From assembly GCF_026626745.1 (NCBI RefSeq), contig NZ_JAPNJW010000001.1:5502001-5566000 (forward strand): 64,000 nt of DNA, read 5' to 3'. This DNA comes from Nannocystis sp. RBIL2. Lineage in GTDB: Bacteria; Myxococcota_A; Polyangia; Nannocystales; Nannocystaceae. Of the stretch, positions 45,864 through 54,530 are shown piece after piece (positions within the stretch are counted from its first letter, which is position 1; the number at the start of each line of letters is the position of its first letter). The notes under the pieces were generated by a model. The model made no database searches, was not told the origin of the DNA, and saw nothing but the letters and a program-made list of their open reading frames with translations. A program made the position numbers and the translations under genes.

Positions 45864-47005
45864 CCGACCCCGTGCAGCGCCTCGCCCGCGAGGTCGCCCG
45901 CAACCTCGGCGACGGCCCCGGAGCGGTCCGCCGCGAGCGTCAGCGGGCCGCGGTGGCTCGCCTCACCCGCGCGCCCCGACCCCGCGCCCACGCCGGCTGG
46001 TGGCTCGTGCCGCTGGCCGCGGCTGTCCTTTTGGCCATGTTCCTCGCCCGCCCCGCGACCGTGAGCGCGCCGCTCACCGTCACGGTCGCCCAGCAGGCGG
46101 TCATGGTCGGCGCCTGGCTCGCTGCCCCCGAGCGCGAGGCCCTGGTCCTCGACTTCCCCGACGACAGCCGCGCCGAGCTGGCCGCCCGCGCCGGCGCGCG
46201 CCTCACCCGCGCCGAGCCCACGCGCGTCGAGCTCGCCCTCGAGCGCGGCGCCCTCACGCTCCACGTCGTGGCCGTCCCCGGGCGCGACTGGGCCGTCACC
46301 GCCGGCCCCTTCACCGTCGCGCTCACCGACGCCGACGTCACTGCCACGTGGAGCTCCGAGACCGGCGTCCTGAGCGTCGAGGTCCACCGCGGCGGCGTCG
46401 ACGTCACCGACGCCACCGGCACTACGCAGGTCCGCGCCGGCCAGCGCCTCGAGCTGCGCGACCCCTCGGCCGCGAGCGACGTCCTGGCCCGCCGCGAATC
46501 ACTCCCTCCCGCCACCGACCCCTCTCCTGCCCCGACTCCCGTCGCCGCCGAGCCCGCCGCAAATCACTCCGTGACCCCCCAGCCGCCAATCACAAGGGCC
46601 GCTGCGCCCTCTCGTTCCACCACCCGCGCCGCCGAATCATCGACGTGGCTCACCCTCGCCGAGGCCGGCGATTGCACCGCCGCGCTCGCCGGCGCCGCGC
46701 GCCTCGGCCTCTCGCAGCTGCACCGCACGCTCGCCGCCGGCGACCTCGACCTCCTGGCCCACTGCGCCCGTGTCACCGGCGACGCCGCCCGGGCGCGCGA
46801 GGCCCTGCTCGCCCTGCGCCGGCGCTTCCCGACCGACTCGCGCGCCCGCACCGCCGCCTTCTTGCTCGGCCGCATCGCCCTCGACCTCGACCACGACCCG
46901 CCCCGCGCCGCCGACTGGTTTAATAGGTACCTGTCCGAAGCACCAGACGGTGCATTGGCCGCCGACGCCCGCCGCCGCCTCGACGAGCTCGACACCCGCC
47001 GTTGA
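45860..47005 (+). CDS. FecR-domain anti-sigma with C-terminal TPR
   Basis: 381 residues. The cytosolic N-part (1-45, RLAREVARNLGDGPGAVRRERQR) binds sigma in such proteins. One membrane helix lies at about 48-65 (WWLVPLAAAVLLAMFLA). The FecR-like periplasmic beta domain runs to about 215 (VLDFPDDSRAELAARAGARLTRAEPTRVELALERGALTLHV; VLSVEVHRGGVDVTDATGTTQVRAGQRLELR). A Pro/Ala/Ser linker follows to about 270, then TPR-like helices (LLAHCARVTGDAARAREALLALRRRFPTDSRARTAAFLLGRIALD; WFNRYLSEAPDGALAADARRRLDEL) as in the YbgF/CpoB end. A periplasmic ligand or partner read by the FecR/TPR parts would release the ECF sigma. Four-nt overlap with the sigma gene. Confidence 0.9.
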   Translation: MTDPVQRLAREVARNLGDGPGAVRRERQRAAVARLTRAPRPRAHAGWWLVPLAAAVLLAMFLARPATVSAPLTVTVAQQAVMVGAWLAAPEREALVLDFPDDSRAELAARAGARLTRAEPTRVELALERGALTLHVVAVPGRDWAVTAGPFTVALTDADVTATWSSETGVLSVEVHRGGVDVTDATGTTQVRAGQRLELRDPSAASDVLARRESLPPATDPSPAPTPVAAEPAANHSVTPQPPITRAAAPSRSTTRAAESSTWLTLAEAGDCTAALAGAARLGLSQLHRTLAAGDLDLLAHCARVTGDAARAREALLALRRRFPTDSRARTAAFLLGRIALDLDHDPPRAADWFNRYLSEAPDGALAADARRRLDELDTRR

Positions 47006-47197
47006 ACCATCTGCGGCGCTCCGTCGCCCCCCTTCGGAGGCGCCGAACATGCATACGCCGGAGTCGGCGCAATCATGAATGCCCGATTCACTCGCGACTC
47101 GCGCCATTTAAGATCGTCTCGCGCCGACGCCCCCTCAATTTATTTAAAAAAGAAAGAAATATGAGCCGTTGCCGCTGCCTCCTGCGACCCCAAGGAC

Positions 47198-48082
47198 ATG
47201 CCGACATTCCCTCGCTCGTCCCTGTCCCTCGCGTTCGTCATCGCTCTGGGCGGCTGCGATATTTTCGATCCGATCATCACCACCGGCTTCACCTCCGAGA
47301 CCGGGCCCTCCGAGACCTCGACCGTCACCACCGAGGACCCGTCCACCAGCGAGACGACGACCGACGATCCCGTCGCGACCGTCACCACCGACGATCCCGA
47401 CCCCAGCGGCGCCGTCTTCATCCTGCCGCCCGATCCGCCCGCACAATGCGACGTGTGGGCGCAAGACTGCCCCGCCGGCGAAAAGTGCGGCGCCGAGGGG
47501 CCGCCGCCGTACTCCTCCGGCAGCATCGCCTGCGCCCCGATCGTCCCCGCCCCCGCCCAGCTCGGCGAGCCGTGCCAGGTGCTCGTCGAGGGCCACCTCG
47601 GCCCCGACACCTGCGACATCGGCCTCTACTGCTACGACGTCGATCCCGTCACGCAGCACGGCACCTGCCGCTCGCTCTGCACCGGCGACATCTACGATCC
47701 CACCTGCCCCTCCGGACAGGTGTGCCTGAACGCCGCCCTGCCGATGTGCCTCGACGCCTGCGATCCGCGGCTCGACACCTGCCCGGGCGACGCCGGGTGC
47801 CTCTCGCTCTACCCCGAGTTCGGCTGCTGGGCTGGCAGCGGTCAAACGCAGGGGCTGTTCGAGGCGTGCGAGTGCGCCGACGCGTGCCAGAGCGGCCTGA
47901 CCTGCTTCAGCTCCGAGAGCGCCAGCGAATGCGATCCGAACGGCATCGGCTGCTGCACCCCCTACTGCGACGTCGACCTCCCCGACACCTGCCCCGGCGT
48001 CGGCCAGCAGTGCACGCCCTTCTACGGACCCGGCGAGGCTCCCGCGGGCCTCCAGGACCTCGGCGTCTGCCTCCTGCCCTGA
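47198..48082 (+). CDS. Cys-rich lipoprotein A (tandem paralogue pair)
   Basis: 294 residues. Lipobox IALGGC (Cys about 20) and a Thr/Glu-rich linker to about 65. The mature part has about 28 Cys in short motifs (QCDVWAQDCPAGEKCG; CDIGLYCYDVDP; CRSLCTGDIYDPTCPSGQVCL; CECADACQSGLTCFSS; CCTPYCDVDLPDTCPGVGQQC). It aligns over its whole length with the next gene, so the two are a tandem duplication. Secreted, lipid-anchored and disulfide-rich; no enzyme motif. The start codon lies within GGACATG, 193 nt after the FecR gene. An AT-rich purine tract (TTTAAAAAAGAAAGAAAT, 47142-47159) lies upstream. Possible target of the ECF/FecR pair. Confidence 0.85.
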   Translation: MPTFPRSSLSLAFVIALGGCDIFDPIITTGFTSETGPSETSTVTTEDPSTSETTTDDPVATVTTDDPDPSGAVFILPPDPPAQCDVWAQDCPAGEKCGAEGPPPYSSGSIACAPIVPAPAQLGEPCQVLVEGHLGPDTCDIGLYCYDVDPVTQHGTCRSLCTGDIYDPTCPSGQVCLNAALPMCLDACDPRLDTCPGDAGCLSLYPEFGCWAGSGQTQGLFEACECADACQSGLTCFSSESASECDPNGIGCCTPYCDVDLPDTCPGVGQQCTPFYGPGEAPAGLQDLGVCLLP

Positions 48083-48181
48083 GGCGCCCCCGTCATCGTC
48101 CGGCCGCGGCTTCTGCCCGGCCGCGACCGGGCGAATCTTTTTCCTGAGCCATCCGCCCCGCCTCGCGCGACCTTCTCTCGC

Positions 48182-49105
48182 ATGCGACGGGCGCTCCTCC
48201 TCGCCATCACCCTCACCGGTTGCGGGCCGGGGATTCTCGACCCGATCCTCACCACTGGCGTCGACCCGTCGGACCCCGGCGACGCCACCGCAAGCGAGAC
48301 CGGCGGCCCGCCGCAGACCACCTCCGGCGCCTCGATATCCTCGACCTCCAGCGCTCCTCCGACTCCCGACCCCACGACCCTCACCTCCGGCGTCACCGAC
48401 GACTGCACCTTCGTCTGCACCCCCACCGACGACGGCGTCTTCATCTCGCCGCCCGATCCGCCCGCCCAGTGCGACGTGTGGACGCAAGATTGCCCCGTCG
48501 GCGAGAAGTGCTCCGCCGCCGGCCCGCCGCCGTTCAGCACCGGCAGCATCGCCTGCGCGGCGATCGCCCCCGGCCCCGCGCAGCTCGGCGAGCCGTGCCA
48601 GGTGCTCGTCGAGGGGCACCTCGGGCCCGACACCTGTGACCTCGGCCTCTACTGCCACGACGTCGATCCCCTCAGTCAAAAGGGAACCTGCATCCCGCTC
48701 TGCACCGGCGCCGCCGACAATCCTGCCTGTCCCATCGGCCAGATGTGCATGAACGCCGCCCTCCCGCTGTGCCTCGCCGCCTGCGACCCGCTGCTCGACG
48801 CCTGCCCGGCCGGCCACACCTGCCTCTGGTTCGCCCACGAGTTCGGCTGCTGGCCCGACGGCGACCAGCCGAAGCACGGGTTGTTCGAGGTGTGCGAGTA
48901 CGTCGACCAATGCGAGGACGGCCTGATCTGCCTCGCCAACGAGAGCGCCGCCGAGTGCGACAAGGACGGCGCCGCCTGTTGCATCCCCTTCTGCGACCTG
49001 AACGCCCCGGCCTGTCCCGGAGTCGGGCAAGCGTGCAAGACCTTCTACCCCGATCCCCCGCCCCCGGCCGGGCTCGAGCACCTCGGGGTGTGCTTTCTCC
49101 CGTGA
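48182..49105 (+). CDS. Cys-rich lipoprotein B (tandem paralogue pair)
   Basis: 307 residues. Lipobox AITLTGC (Cys about 14) and a Thr/Ser/Pro linker. The Cys framework is the same as in lipoprotein A, with long identical runs (PPDPPAQCDVW, QLGEPCQVLVEGHLGPDTCD, CPGVGQ, LGVCFLP at the end). DNA identity is highest around the QLGEPCQ segment, pointing to a fairly recent duplication or gene conversion. It differs mainly in the linker and an added CTFVCTPTDDG insert before the first conserved Cys block. It follows copy A by 99 nt and ends in a GGACATG dyad. Function unknown. Confidence 0.85.
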   Translation: MRRALLLAITLTGCGPGILDPILTTGVDPSDPGDATASETGGPPQTTSGASISSTSSAPPTPDPTTLTSGVTDDCTFVCTPTDDGVFISPPDPPAQCDVWTQDCPVGEKCSAAGPPPFSTGSIACAAIAPGPAQLGEPCQVLVEGHLGPDTCDLGLYCHDVDPLSQKGTCIPLCTGAADNPACPIGQMCMNAALPLCLAACDPLLDACPAGHTCLWFAHEFGCWPDGDQPKHGLFEVCEYVDQCEDGLICLANESAAECDKDGAACCIPFCDLNAPACPGVGQACKTFYPDPPPPAGLEHLGVCFLP

Positions 49106-49135
49106 CCCCGCGGCGCGAATTCCTCCTGAACCTTT

Positions 49136-49159
49136 AGACATGCCCTTATCGACATGTCC
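49136..49159. repeat. Gene-end dyad copy 4 (AGACATG-N10-CATGTCC)
   Basis: 30 nt after the stop of lipoprotein B. The 24-bp spacing is kept, with one mismatch at the outer arm position. Confidence 0.65.
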
Positions 49160-49276
49160 GTTCGGCCACGAAGGTGAGCCGCGGGATCGTCGCGTCGTCA
49201 CGCCGCGGGCGGGTCCGTTGCGGCTCCGCGAGATGCGGTCGCCGATCGCCGGAGCATCGGGCATCCTTGTCGCGCG

Positions 49277-50506
49277 ATGGCTCGCCGCGCCGCATGTCTG
49301 CTCGCCGCCACGGTCTGGCTCACCGGCAGCGGCCCCGCCCACGCCGCCACCGTCGTCCTGGTCCACGCCCCCGACGCGCGCTGGCGCCTCGCCGAGCTGC
49401 GCGTCCGCGACGAGCTGCGCGCGCTCGGCATGACCGTCACCGACGCCGGCGCGCGCGGACGCGACGACGGTGCGATGGCGACCTTGCTCGCCGAGCACGC
49501 CGCCGCTGCGGTCGTGCAGGTCTCCCGCAACGACGAGCGCGCCGCCGTCACCCTGTGGTTCGTCGATCCCGCCGCGACCGCCCCGCGCCGCCTCGAGCTA
49601 GCGATCGACGACGGTCGTCAACCCGGCCTCGTCGCCCTCCGCGCCGCCGAGATGGTCCACACCGAGACGCGCGGCCGCGCCGAGCCCGAGCCGGCCCCCG
49701 CCGCGTCGACGTCCGCCGCCCCGCTCGTCCCGCTGGCCCCGTGGGTCACGCCTGCGGACGCCGCCCCGCGCTCCCCGATCGCTGCGACCACCAACACGAC
49801 CTCGACCTCGACCTCTGCGACCAGCCCTGCTTCGCTCTCGAACGCGACCAATCCCACCACCGCGACCTCGAACCCGATCCCAGGACCAGCTCCGTTCACG
49901 CCGCTCCCTCGCCCGTCACCCGCGCTGCCCGAGTTCGCGGACGACCTCCCGCCGCCCGTCGCACCGGCTGCGCCCGTGAAGCACCACGGCCTGCTCGTCG
50001 CCGCGAACGTCGGCGGCGGCCCGGGCGGCGCCGGCGTGCTCACGGGCCTCGAGCTCACTGGATGGCGCGAACTCGGTCGTCGTCTCGAGTTCGCCGGCGG
50101 CCTCACCGGCCTGGTGACGCCCGGCTGGCGGACGGATCTCCGCGGATCGATCTTGCTCGGCCTCGTCGGCGGGCGCGCGCAACTCGGGCTGCGCTGGCAG
50201 CTGGGCTCGCGCACCACGCTGCGCCTCGGCCTCGGCGGCGGCCTCGCGCTCGGCTGGGCCGTCGGTCGCGCCACCAGCCCGTACCGCAGCGCCAGCGACT
50301 TTCAGCCGATCGGCATGCTCTCGGCCACGCTCACCCTGGCCGTGCGATTGGGCCCGCGGCTCTCGGCCCACGGCGGCGCCGGCATCGACGTCCTCCTGCC
50401 GCCGCTCAGCGTCCGCAGCGGCGGCGTCGAGGCCTTCGCCATCGGTCGACCGCTGCTGCGCGGCCTGCTCGGCCTCGCCTGGGACTGGCCGCTCGCTCGC
50501 CGTTGA
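49277..50506 (+). CDS. Exported protein with Ser/Thr-rich linker and beta-barrel-like C-domain
   Basis: 409 residues. Sec signal peptide MARRAACLLAATVWLTGSGPAHA with AHA cleavage site. Residues 24-135 are an alpha/beta domain (ATVVLVHAPDARWRLAELRVRDELRALGMTVTDAG) of a kind often found beside ECF/FecR genes in myxobacteria. About 140-225 is a Thr/Ser/Pro linker. The last 175 residues are alternating amphipathic strands rich in Gly (GLLVAANVGGGPGGAGVLTGLELTGW; ILLGLVGGRAQLGLRWQLGSRTTLRLGLGGGLALGWAVG) that fit an 8-stranded outer-membrane barrel, though the last residue is Arg, not aromatic. It probably belongs to the ECF/FecR locus. A T6 tract lies 13 nt after the stop without a clear stem. Confidence 0.75.
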   Translation: MARRAACLLAATVWLTGSGPAHAATVVLVHAPDARWRLAELRVRDELRALGMTVTDAGARGRDDGAMATLLAEHAAAAVVQVSRNDERAAVTLWFVDPAATAPRRLELAIDDGRQPGLVALRAAEMVHTETRGRAEPEPAPAASTSAAPLVPLAPWVTPADAAPRSPIAATTNTTSTSTSATSPASLSNATNPTTATSNPIPGPAPFTPLPRPSPALPEFADDLPPPVAPAAPVKHHGLLVAANVGGGPGGAGVLTGLELTGWRELGRRLEFAGGLTGLVTPGWRTDLRGSILLGLVGGRAQLGLRWQLGSRTTLRLGLGGGLALGWAVGRATSPYRSASDFQPIGMLSATLTLAVRLGPRLSAHGGAGIDVLLPPLSVRSGGVEAFAIGRPLLRGLLGLAWDWPLARR

Positions 50507-50529
50507 CCGCGGTTGATTCTTTTTTAAAA

Positions 50530-51069
50530 TTAAACCTTGGCCATCGCGGCCAGCTGCAGCACCGTCCGCCAGTTGCGGCCCGTCAGCGGCGATCCGACCA
50601 GGCGGTCGACCAGCGCCGGCGACCACTTGGTGCCCCCGATCCCGTTCGGGTAGTGGAACCACAGCACCTCGCCCGCGGCCACCACTCGCTCACCCGCCGT
50701 CGCGCGCTCGTGCAGCTTCGCCACCGCGTCGGCCCGCGGCGGCCGCTTCGACACCCCCAGCAGCACGTGATTGGCCTCCGCCTGGGCCTCCGCCCACAAC
50801 GGATTGCCCGCCACGATCTGCGCCCACTGAGCGGCCGTGCGCACCATGACGTCGACCTGCAGCCCGAACACTCGCGTGATGCCCTGCTCGAGCAGCGCCT
50901 CGTGATCCTCGGCCGCGCCGTCCGCCGTGAACACGACGTTGCCGCTCTGGATGTACGTCTGCACCTCGGCGAAGCCGAGCTCGCCGCACAGGGCCCGCAG
51001 CTCGGCCATCGGCAGCTTGCGCGTGCTGCCGACGTTGATGCCGCGGAGGAGCGCGATGAACGTGGTCAT
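50530..51069 (-). CDS. DUF1697 family protein
   Basis: 179 residues from ATG 51069 (MTTFIALLRGINVGSTRKLPMAELRALCGELGFAEVQTYIQSGNVVFTA). This is the standard DUF1697 beginning, chosen over the ATG six codons upstream. The conserved middle LGVSKRPPRADAVAKL and the late WFHYPNGIGGTKWSP segment are present. Soluble, cytosolic, widespread and of unknown biochemical function; structures show two ferredoxin-like subdomains. Monocistronic and convergent with the exported protein gene. Confidence 0.92.
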   Translation of the reverse strand: MTTFIALLRGINVGSTRKLPMAELRALCGELGFAEVQTYIQSGNVVFTADGAAEDHEALLEQGITRVFGLQVDVMVRTAAQWAQIVAGNPLWAEAQAEANHVLLGVSKRPPRADAVAKLHERATAGERVVAAGEVLWFHYPNGIGGTKWSPALVDRLVGSPLTGRNWRTVLQLAAMAKV

Positions 51070-51162
51070 GCTCGATGGTGCGCGCATCGGCCCGGGGCTG
51101 ACAAGCCCGAATCAGCGGTGCGGCGCACATGGTCCATCGGCCATGTGCTCACTGCGGCCGCG

Positions 51163-51171
51163 TGCTATCGT
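51163..51171 (+). promoter_or_regulatory. Extended -10 box TGC-TATCGT
   Basis: 8 nt before the ATG at 51180. A start site about 7 nt downstream of the box would make the mRNA essentially leaderless; no Shine-Dalgarno precedes this gene, which agrees. Confidence 0.35.
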
Positions 51172-51179
51172 CGCGTCCG

Positions 51180-52076
51180 ATGTCCAGCGACACCTTCTAC
51201 ATAGAGGCCCGGCGCGTGAGCGACGACACCGTGGAGCTCCACTGCACAACCAGCACGGCCGGCGGCGCCAACGACTACGCGCTCACGCGTTCGTTCGCGG
51301 TGATGGCGCTGAGCGACGGCATGCCGTACCCGGGCGCCAACCCGACCCCGCTGCAGAAGGCGATGCAGGAGGTCGGCGGCCCGACGCCGCCCGTGTGGCA
51401 GGAGAGCTTCCACCGCGAGCACGTCGACAAGTTCATCGCCGCGACCGAGCTGGTCGAGCGGATCGGCGTCATCACCGACGAGCGCGCCTGGCGGACCGGC
51501 CGCTTCAGCATCCACGACGAGGACGCCGCCGAGGCGCAGTACCCCGCCCACCGCTTCGTCCTCCGCGTCCGCGTCACCAACCCGCGCTACCTCGAGGGCC
51601 TGAGCTTCGGCTCGAGCTTCGGCACCACCGGCTACGACAGCTGGTGGGACGACCCCACCCGCCCCAGCCTCGCCGAGATGGCCGCGATCGAAGCCCGGGC
51701 CTCGCTCTGGTACCCGCACCAGGACACCGCGAGCGAGAAGACCGCCGCGAAGAAGGCTGCGACCAAGAAGCCCGCCGCGAAGAAGCCCGCGACCAAGAAA
51801 CCCACTGCGAAGAAGGCTGCTGCAAAGAAGCCCGCGACCAAGAAGACCACCGCCCCCGCTGCGAAGAAGCCCGCGACCAAGAAACCCGCTGCGAAGAAAC
51901 CCGCCGCGAAGAAGCCCGCTGCAAAGAAGACCGCGACCAAGAAGCCCGCGACCAAGAAGACCGCGACCGCCAAGAAGCCCACCAGAAGCGTCGCTGCGAA
52001 GAAGACCGCCAAGAAGCCCGCCCGGCGCGCGACCGCCAAGAAGAAGGCCTCGTCCCGCAACAACGCCGCCGAGTAA
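51180..52076 (+). CDS. Protein with a histone-H1-like Lys/Ala/Pro C-terminal tail
   Basis: 298 residues from ATG 51180. Residues 1-185 form a folded domain I do not recognise (SDTFYIEARRVSDDTVELHCTT; YALTRSFAVMALSDGMPYPGANPTPLQKAMQEVGG; RFVLRVRVTNPRYLEGLSFGSSFGTTGYDSWWDDP). Residues about 188-298 are some 25 units of AAKKPA/ATKKPA type, as in eukaryotic H1 tails and bacterial HctA/BpH1-like proteins, so the tail likely binds DNA or RNA. Attachment of such a tail to this globular domain is unusual. The repeat-coding DNA (51738-52060) is itself a diverged tandem repeat. A second protein with such a tail, at its N-terminus, is at 2568-3230. Confidence 0.82.
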   Translation: MSSDTFYIEARRVSDDTVELHCTTSTAGGANDYALTRSFAVMALSDGMPYPGANPTPLQKAMQEVGGPTPPVWQESFHREHVDKFIAATELVERIGVITDERAWRTGRFSIHDEDAAEAQYPAHRFVLRVRVTNPRYLEGLSFGSSFGTTGYDSWWDDPTRPSLAEMAAIEARASLWYPHQDTASEKTAAKKAATKKPAAKKPATKKPTAKKAAAKKPATKKTTAPAAKKPATKKPAAKKPAAKKPAAKKTATKKPATKKTATAKKPTRSVAAKKTAKKPARRATAKKKASSRNNAAE

Positions 52077-52161
52077 CGGCCAGTAGCGGCCCCGCGCGCG
52101 GTCACCTGTCCTTCTCGCCTCCGCAGCCAGCGCCGGCGATCGCGAGTAAAACCTTCGCGCA

Positions 52162-53124
52162 GTGCCCACCGGCGACATCCTCCCGCTCCTGATCGCCCTG
52201 TTCGGGCTCGTCGCCGTCGGCCAGCTGCTGCGGCTCGCGGGCGCAGTCCCGGCCAGCGCGCCCGACGTGCTCGCGCGCATCATCTTGACGGTCACCATGC
52301 CGGCGCTGATCGTCGTCATCCTCGCCGACGCGCGCTTCGAGCCCGCGCTCGTCCCGGCAGTGCTCGCCTGCACCGTCGCCCTGCTCAGCGCCTGTGGGCT
52401 CGGCGTCCTGCTCATGCGGTCGCGCGGCGCCTCGCGCCCGGCCCAGGGAGCGGCCGGCGTCACCGCGGCCTTCGCCAACACCGCCTTCCTCGGCGTCCCC
52501 TTCGTCCTGGCCGTGTTCCCCGGCTCGCGCGGGGCCGCCACCGCCGCGGTGATCATCGACACCGTCGACACCACCATCCTCCTTCTCACCTTCGGCGTCG
52601 CCTTCGCCGGCGCCATGGCGCGGCCACGCATTCCCGTCCAGAGCCCGCTCGTCCCGCGGCTCCTCCGCGCCGGCGGCTCCTTGCTGCGTCAGCCGATGAT
52701 CGTCGCGGTGCTCGTCGGCCTCGCGCTCGCGGTCAGCGGCCTCGCCATCCCGGCCGCGCTCGCGCGCCCGCTCGCCCAGGTCGGCCAGACCACCGCCGTC
52801 CTCGCCTTCCTCACCATCGGCCTCGGCCTCGACCTCCGCTCGCTGCGCGGCCAGACCGTCCCGCTCGCCGGCATCGCCGCCATCAAGCTGCTCGTCGCCC
52901 CGGCGATCGCCTGCCTCGTCCTGCTCCTTCTCGACGTCCGCGGCGACGTCGCCCGCACCGCCGTCCTGCAGGCCGCCATGCCCACAGCAGTGGTCTCGGC
53001 GATCATCGCCACCAACGCCGGCTGCGACGCCCAGCTCGCCGCCGCCGCCTCCGTCGTCACCACCCTGCTGTCGCTCGCCACCCTCCCGCTCGTCCTCGCC
53101 TGCCTGCAAGCGATCGGCCTGTAG
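52162..53124 (+). CDS. AEC (auxin efflux carrier) family transporter
   Basis: 320 residues from GTG 52162. Ten membrane helices in two mirrored sets of five: LPLLIALFGLVAVGQLLRLAG, ILTVTMPALIVVILADA, GVTAAFANTAFLGVPFVLAVF (with the conserved 'aNt.FlG.P' motif) and, in the second half, PLAQVGQTTAVLAFLTIGLGL and VLQAAMPTAVVSAIIATNAGCDAQLAAAASVVTTLLSL (the 'q.AmP.a....va..y..d' motif). The family exports auxin-like or dicarboxylate compounds; substrate unknown here. Inner membrane. It follows the H1-tail gene by 85 nt and ends with a GGACATG dyad 10 nt after the stop. Confidence 0.9.
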   Translation: MPTGDILPLLIALFGLVAVGQLLRLAGAVPASAPDVLARIILTVTMPALIVVILADARFEPALVPAVLACTVALLSACGLGVLLMRSRGASRPAQGAAGVTAAFANTAFLGVPFVLAVFPGSRGAATAAVIIDTVDTTILLLTFGVAFAGAMARPRIPVQSPLVPRLLRAGGSLLRQPMIVAVLVGLALAVSGLAIPAALARPLAQVGQTTAVLAFLTIGLGLDLRSLRGQTVPLAGIAAIKLLVAPAIACLVLLLLDVRGDVARTAVLQAAMPTAVVSAIIATNAGCDAQLAAAASVVTTLLSLATLPLVLACLQAIGL

Positions 53125-53134
53125 CTGCGCATTC

Positions 53135-53158
53135 GGACATGCTCTGGAGAGCATGTCC
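53135..53158. repeat. Gene-end dyad copy 5 (11-bp arms)
   Basis: GGACATGCTCT-GG-AGAGCATGTCC, perfect arms, 10 nt after the AEC transporter stop. An ACATGTCTC half-site follows at 53165-53173. Confidence 0.85.
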
Positions 53159-53334
53159 AAACACACATGTCTCATCGGCTATGTTTTTGAAGACATCATC
53201 GCCGTAGCCCGACGCGAGCCCCCGCTCGGGCGCAGCAGACCGCCGAGCTGCGGAAGCTCGACGCGTGCCACGGCCCAGGCCGCGCGTGCTGCACTCAGTG
53301 CAATGCACCGCGGCCGGCCGTTGACTTCATGCAC

Positions 53335-54474
53335 TCAAGCGTCGTCGACCGGTCCGCGCGCGCGCGGCTCGAGCGGCACCCCGAGCTCGCGGCTGAGTTC
53401 GCCGAGGCGCAGCAATTTCTCCAAATTCTGCAGCGACATCTCCCCGAACACCGCCGCGATCGACTGCGCCTTGCCCTTGCGGACCGCGAACAGGATCGAG
53501 CTGTAGGGCAGGTCGCGGACCGACTGGCCGAACGTGCGGTCGTCGGCGATCTCCTTGCCGCGCTCCAGCGCCGCCTCGGCCTCCGCGCGCAGGGCGAAGA
53601 AGCGCTCGCGGACCGCCTGCCAGGCCGGGCGGGCCTCCGGGAAGTAGGCCAGGAATTCGTCGCTCTCGTTGGTGCGGACCACCTCGAGCAGGTGGCGGAG
53701 GTTGGTCGCCCCGCGCATGTGGTGCAGCGCCACGAACGCCGGCGACTTGATCTTCACCCGGTTGAAGCGGGCGTCGCGGGCCACCAGCCCCTCGTGGCGG
53801 GCCGGGTCGAGCTCGCGGGCGATCTGCAGCGCCTGCTTGAGGTCGGCGACCGCGTGCGTCGGCACCAGCTCCCACCCGTATGCGCGCGCGAACGGGTCCG
53901 GCTCGGCCTCCTGCATCGTCGTCAGGTCGCGCGCCCCGTGCAGCAGCAGGCGCGGCGCGGCGTGGCGGATCAGCACCGGGTCACTCGGCAGGCACAGCTC
54001 GAACATGAAGCAGTGGTCCGTGCGGTCGGGCAGCGCGTAGCCGCCGGCGCGGAACACCTCCCAGAACGCCTCGGCCACGCTCCGCTTGGCGTTGCGCAGC
54101 TGCCCCTGCGCGTCGGGCAGCGACGCGCTCGCCACGTGCCACGCCCCGCGGTACGCGTACAGCGTCGCCAGCGTCCCGTCGATCTTCTCGAACACGCGCG
54201 CGGTGCTCCAGTCGATCGGCGCCGCGTGGCCCTCGTGGGCGTTGAAGAACTTGTCGTACGGGTACGCCACCGGACGGAAGCCGTCGGCCTCGTCGACCAC
54301 CAGGCCGCGACACTGGCGGGCCACCGGATCGCCCATCGGCGTCTCGATCATGTCGTATTTGAGGAGGACCAGCTGCGGGTGCTCGCGGTGCCGGCGGGTC
54401 TGCAGCGCCAGGCGCCGCACCAGCCCGTCGAGCCCCTCGCTGCGGAGCGCGCGGACGACGTCGATATCGGACAT
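53335..54474 (-). CDS. T4 Rnl1-like RNA ligase
   Basis: 379 residues from ATG 54474. Nucleotidyltransferase motifs in order: KYDMIETPMGDPVARQCRGLVVDEADGFRPVAYPYDKFFNAHE (40-81), typical RNA_lig_T4_1 lead-in; motif I FEKIDGTL with the lysine that takes AMP at 97; motif III-like FELCLPSD; motif IV HEGLVARD; motif V RVKIKSPAFVALH. The C-terminal domain (about 270-379) is helical. Length matches T4 Rnl1 (374). It joins 5'-phosphate and 3'-OH RNA ends using ATP. No Pnkp, RtcA/RtcB or toxin RNase gene is near. It is downstream of the second ECF operon, 56 nt after its last gene, so it may be its regulatory target. Confidence 0.87.
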   Translation of the reverse strand: MSDIDVVRALRSEGLDGLVRRLALQTRRHREHPQLVLLKYDMIETPMGDPVARQCRGLVVDEADGFRPVAYPYDKFFNAHEGHAAPIDWSTARVFEKIDGTLATLYAYRGAWHVASASLPDAQGQLRNAKRSVAEAFWEVFRAGGYALPDRTDHCFMFELCLPSDPVLIRHAAPRLLLHGARDLTTMQEAEPDPFARAYGWELVPTHAVADLKQALQIARELDPARHEGLVARDARFNRVKIKSPAFVALHHMRGATNLRHLLEVVRTNESDEFLAYFPEARPAWQAVRERFFALRAEAEAALERGKEIADDRTFGQSVRDLPYSSILFAVRKGKAQSIAAVFGEMSLQNLEKLLRLGELSRELGVPLEPRARGPVDDA

Positions 54475-54530
54475 AAGGCCGCGCAAGTTGCCAGAGGGTC
54501 CGGCGATTCGCAAGACCCCCTCCTGCCGAA

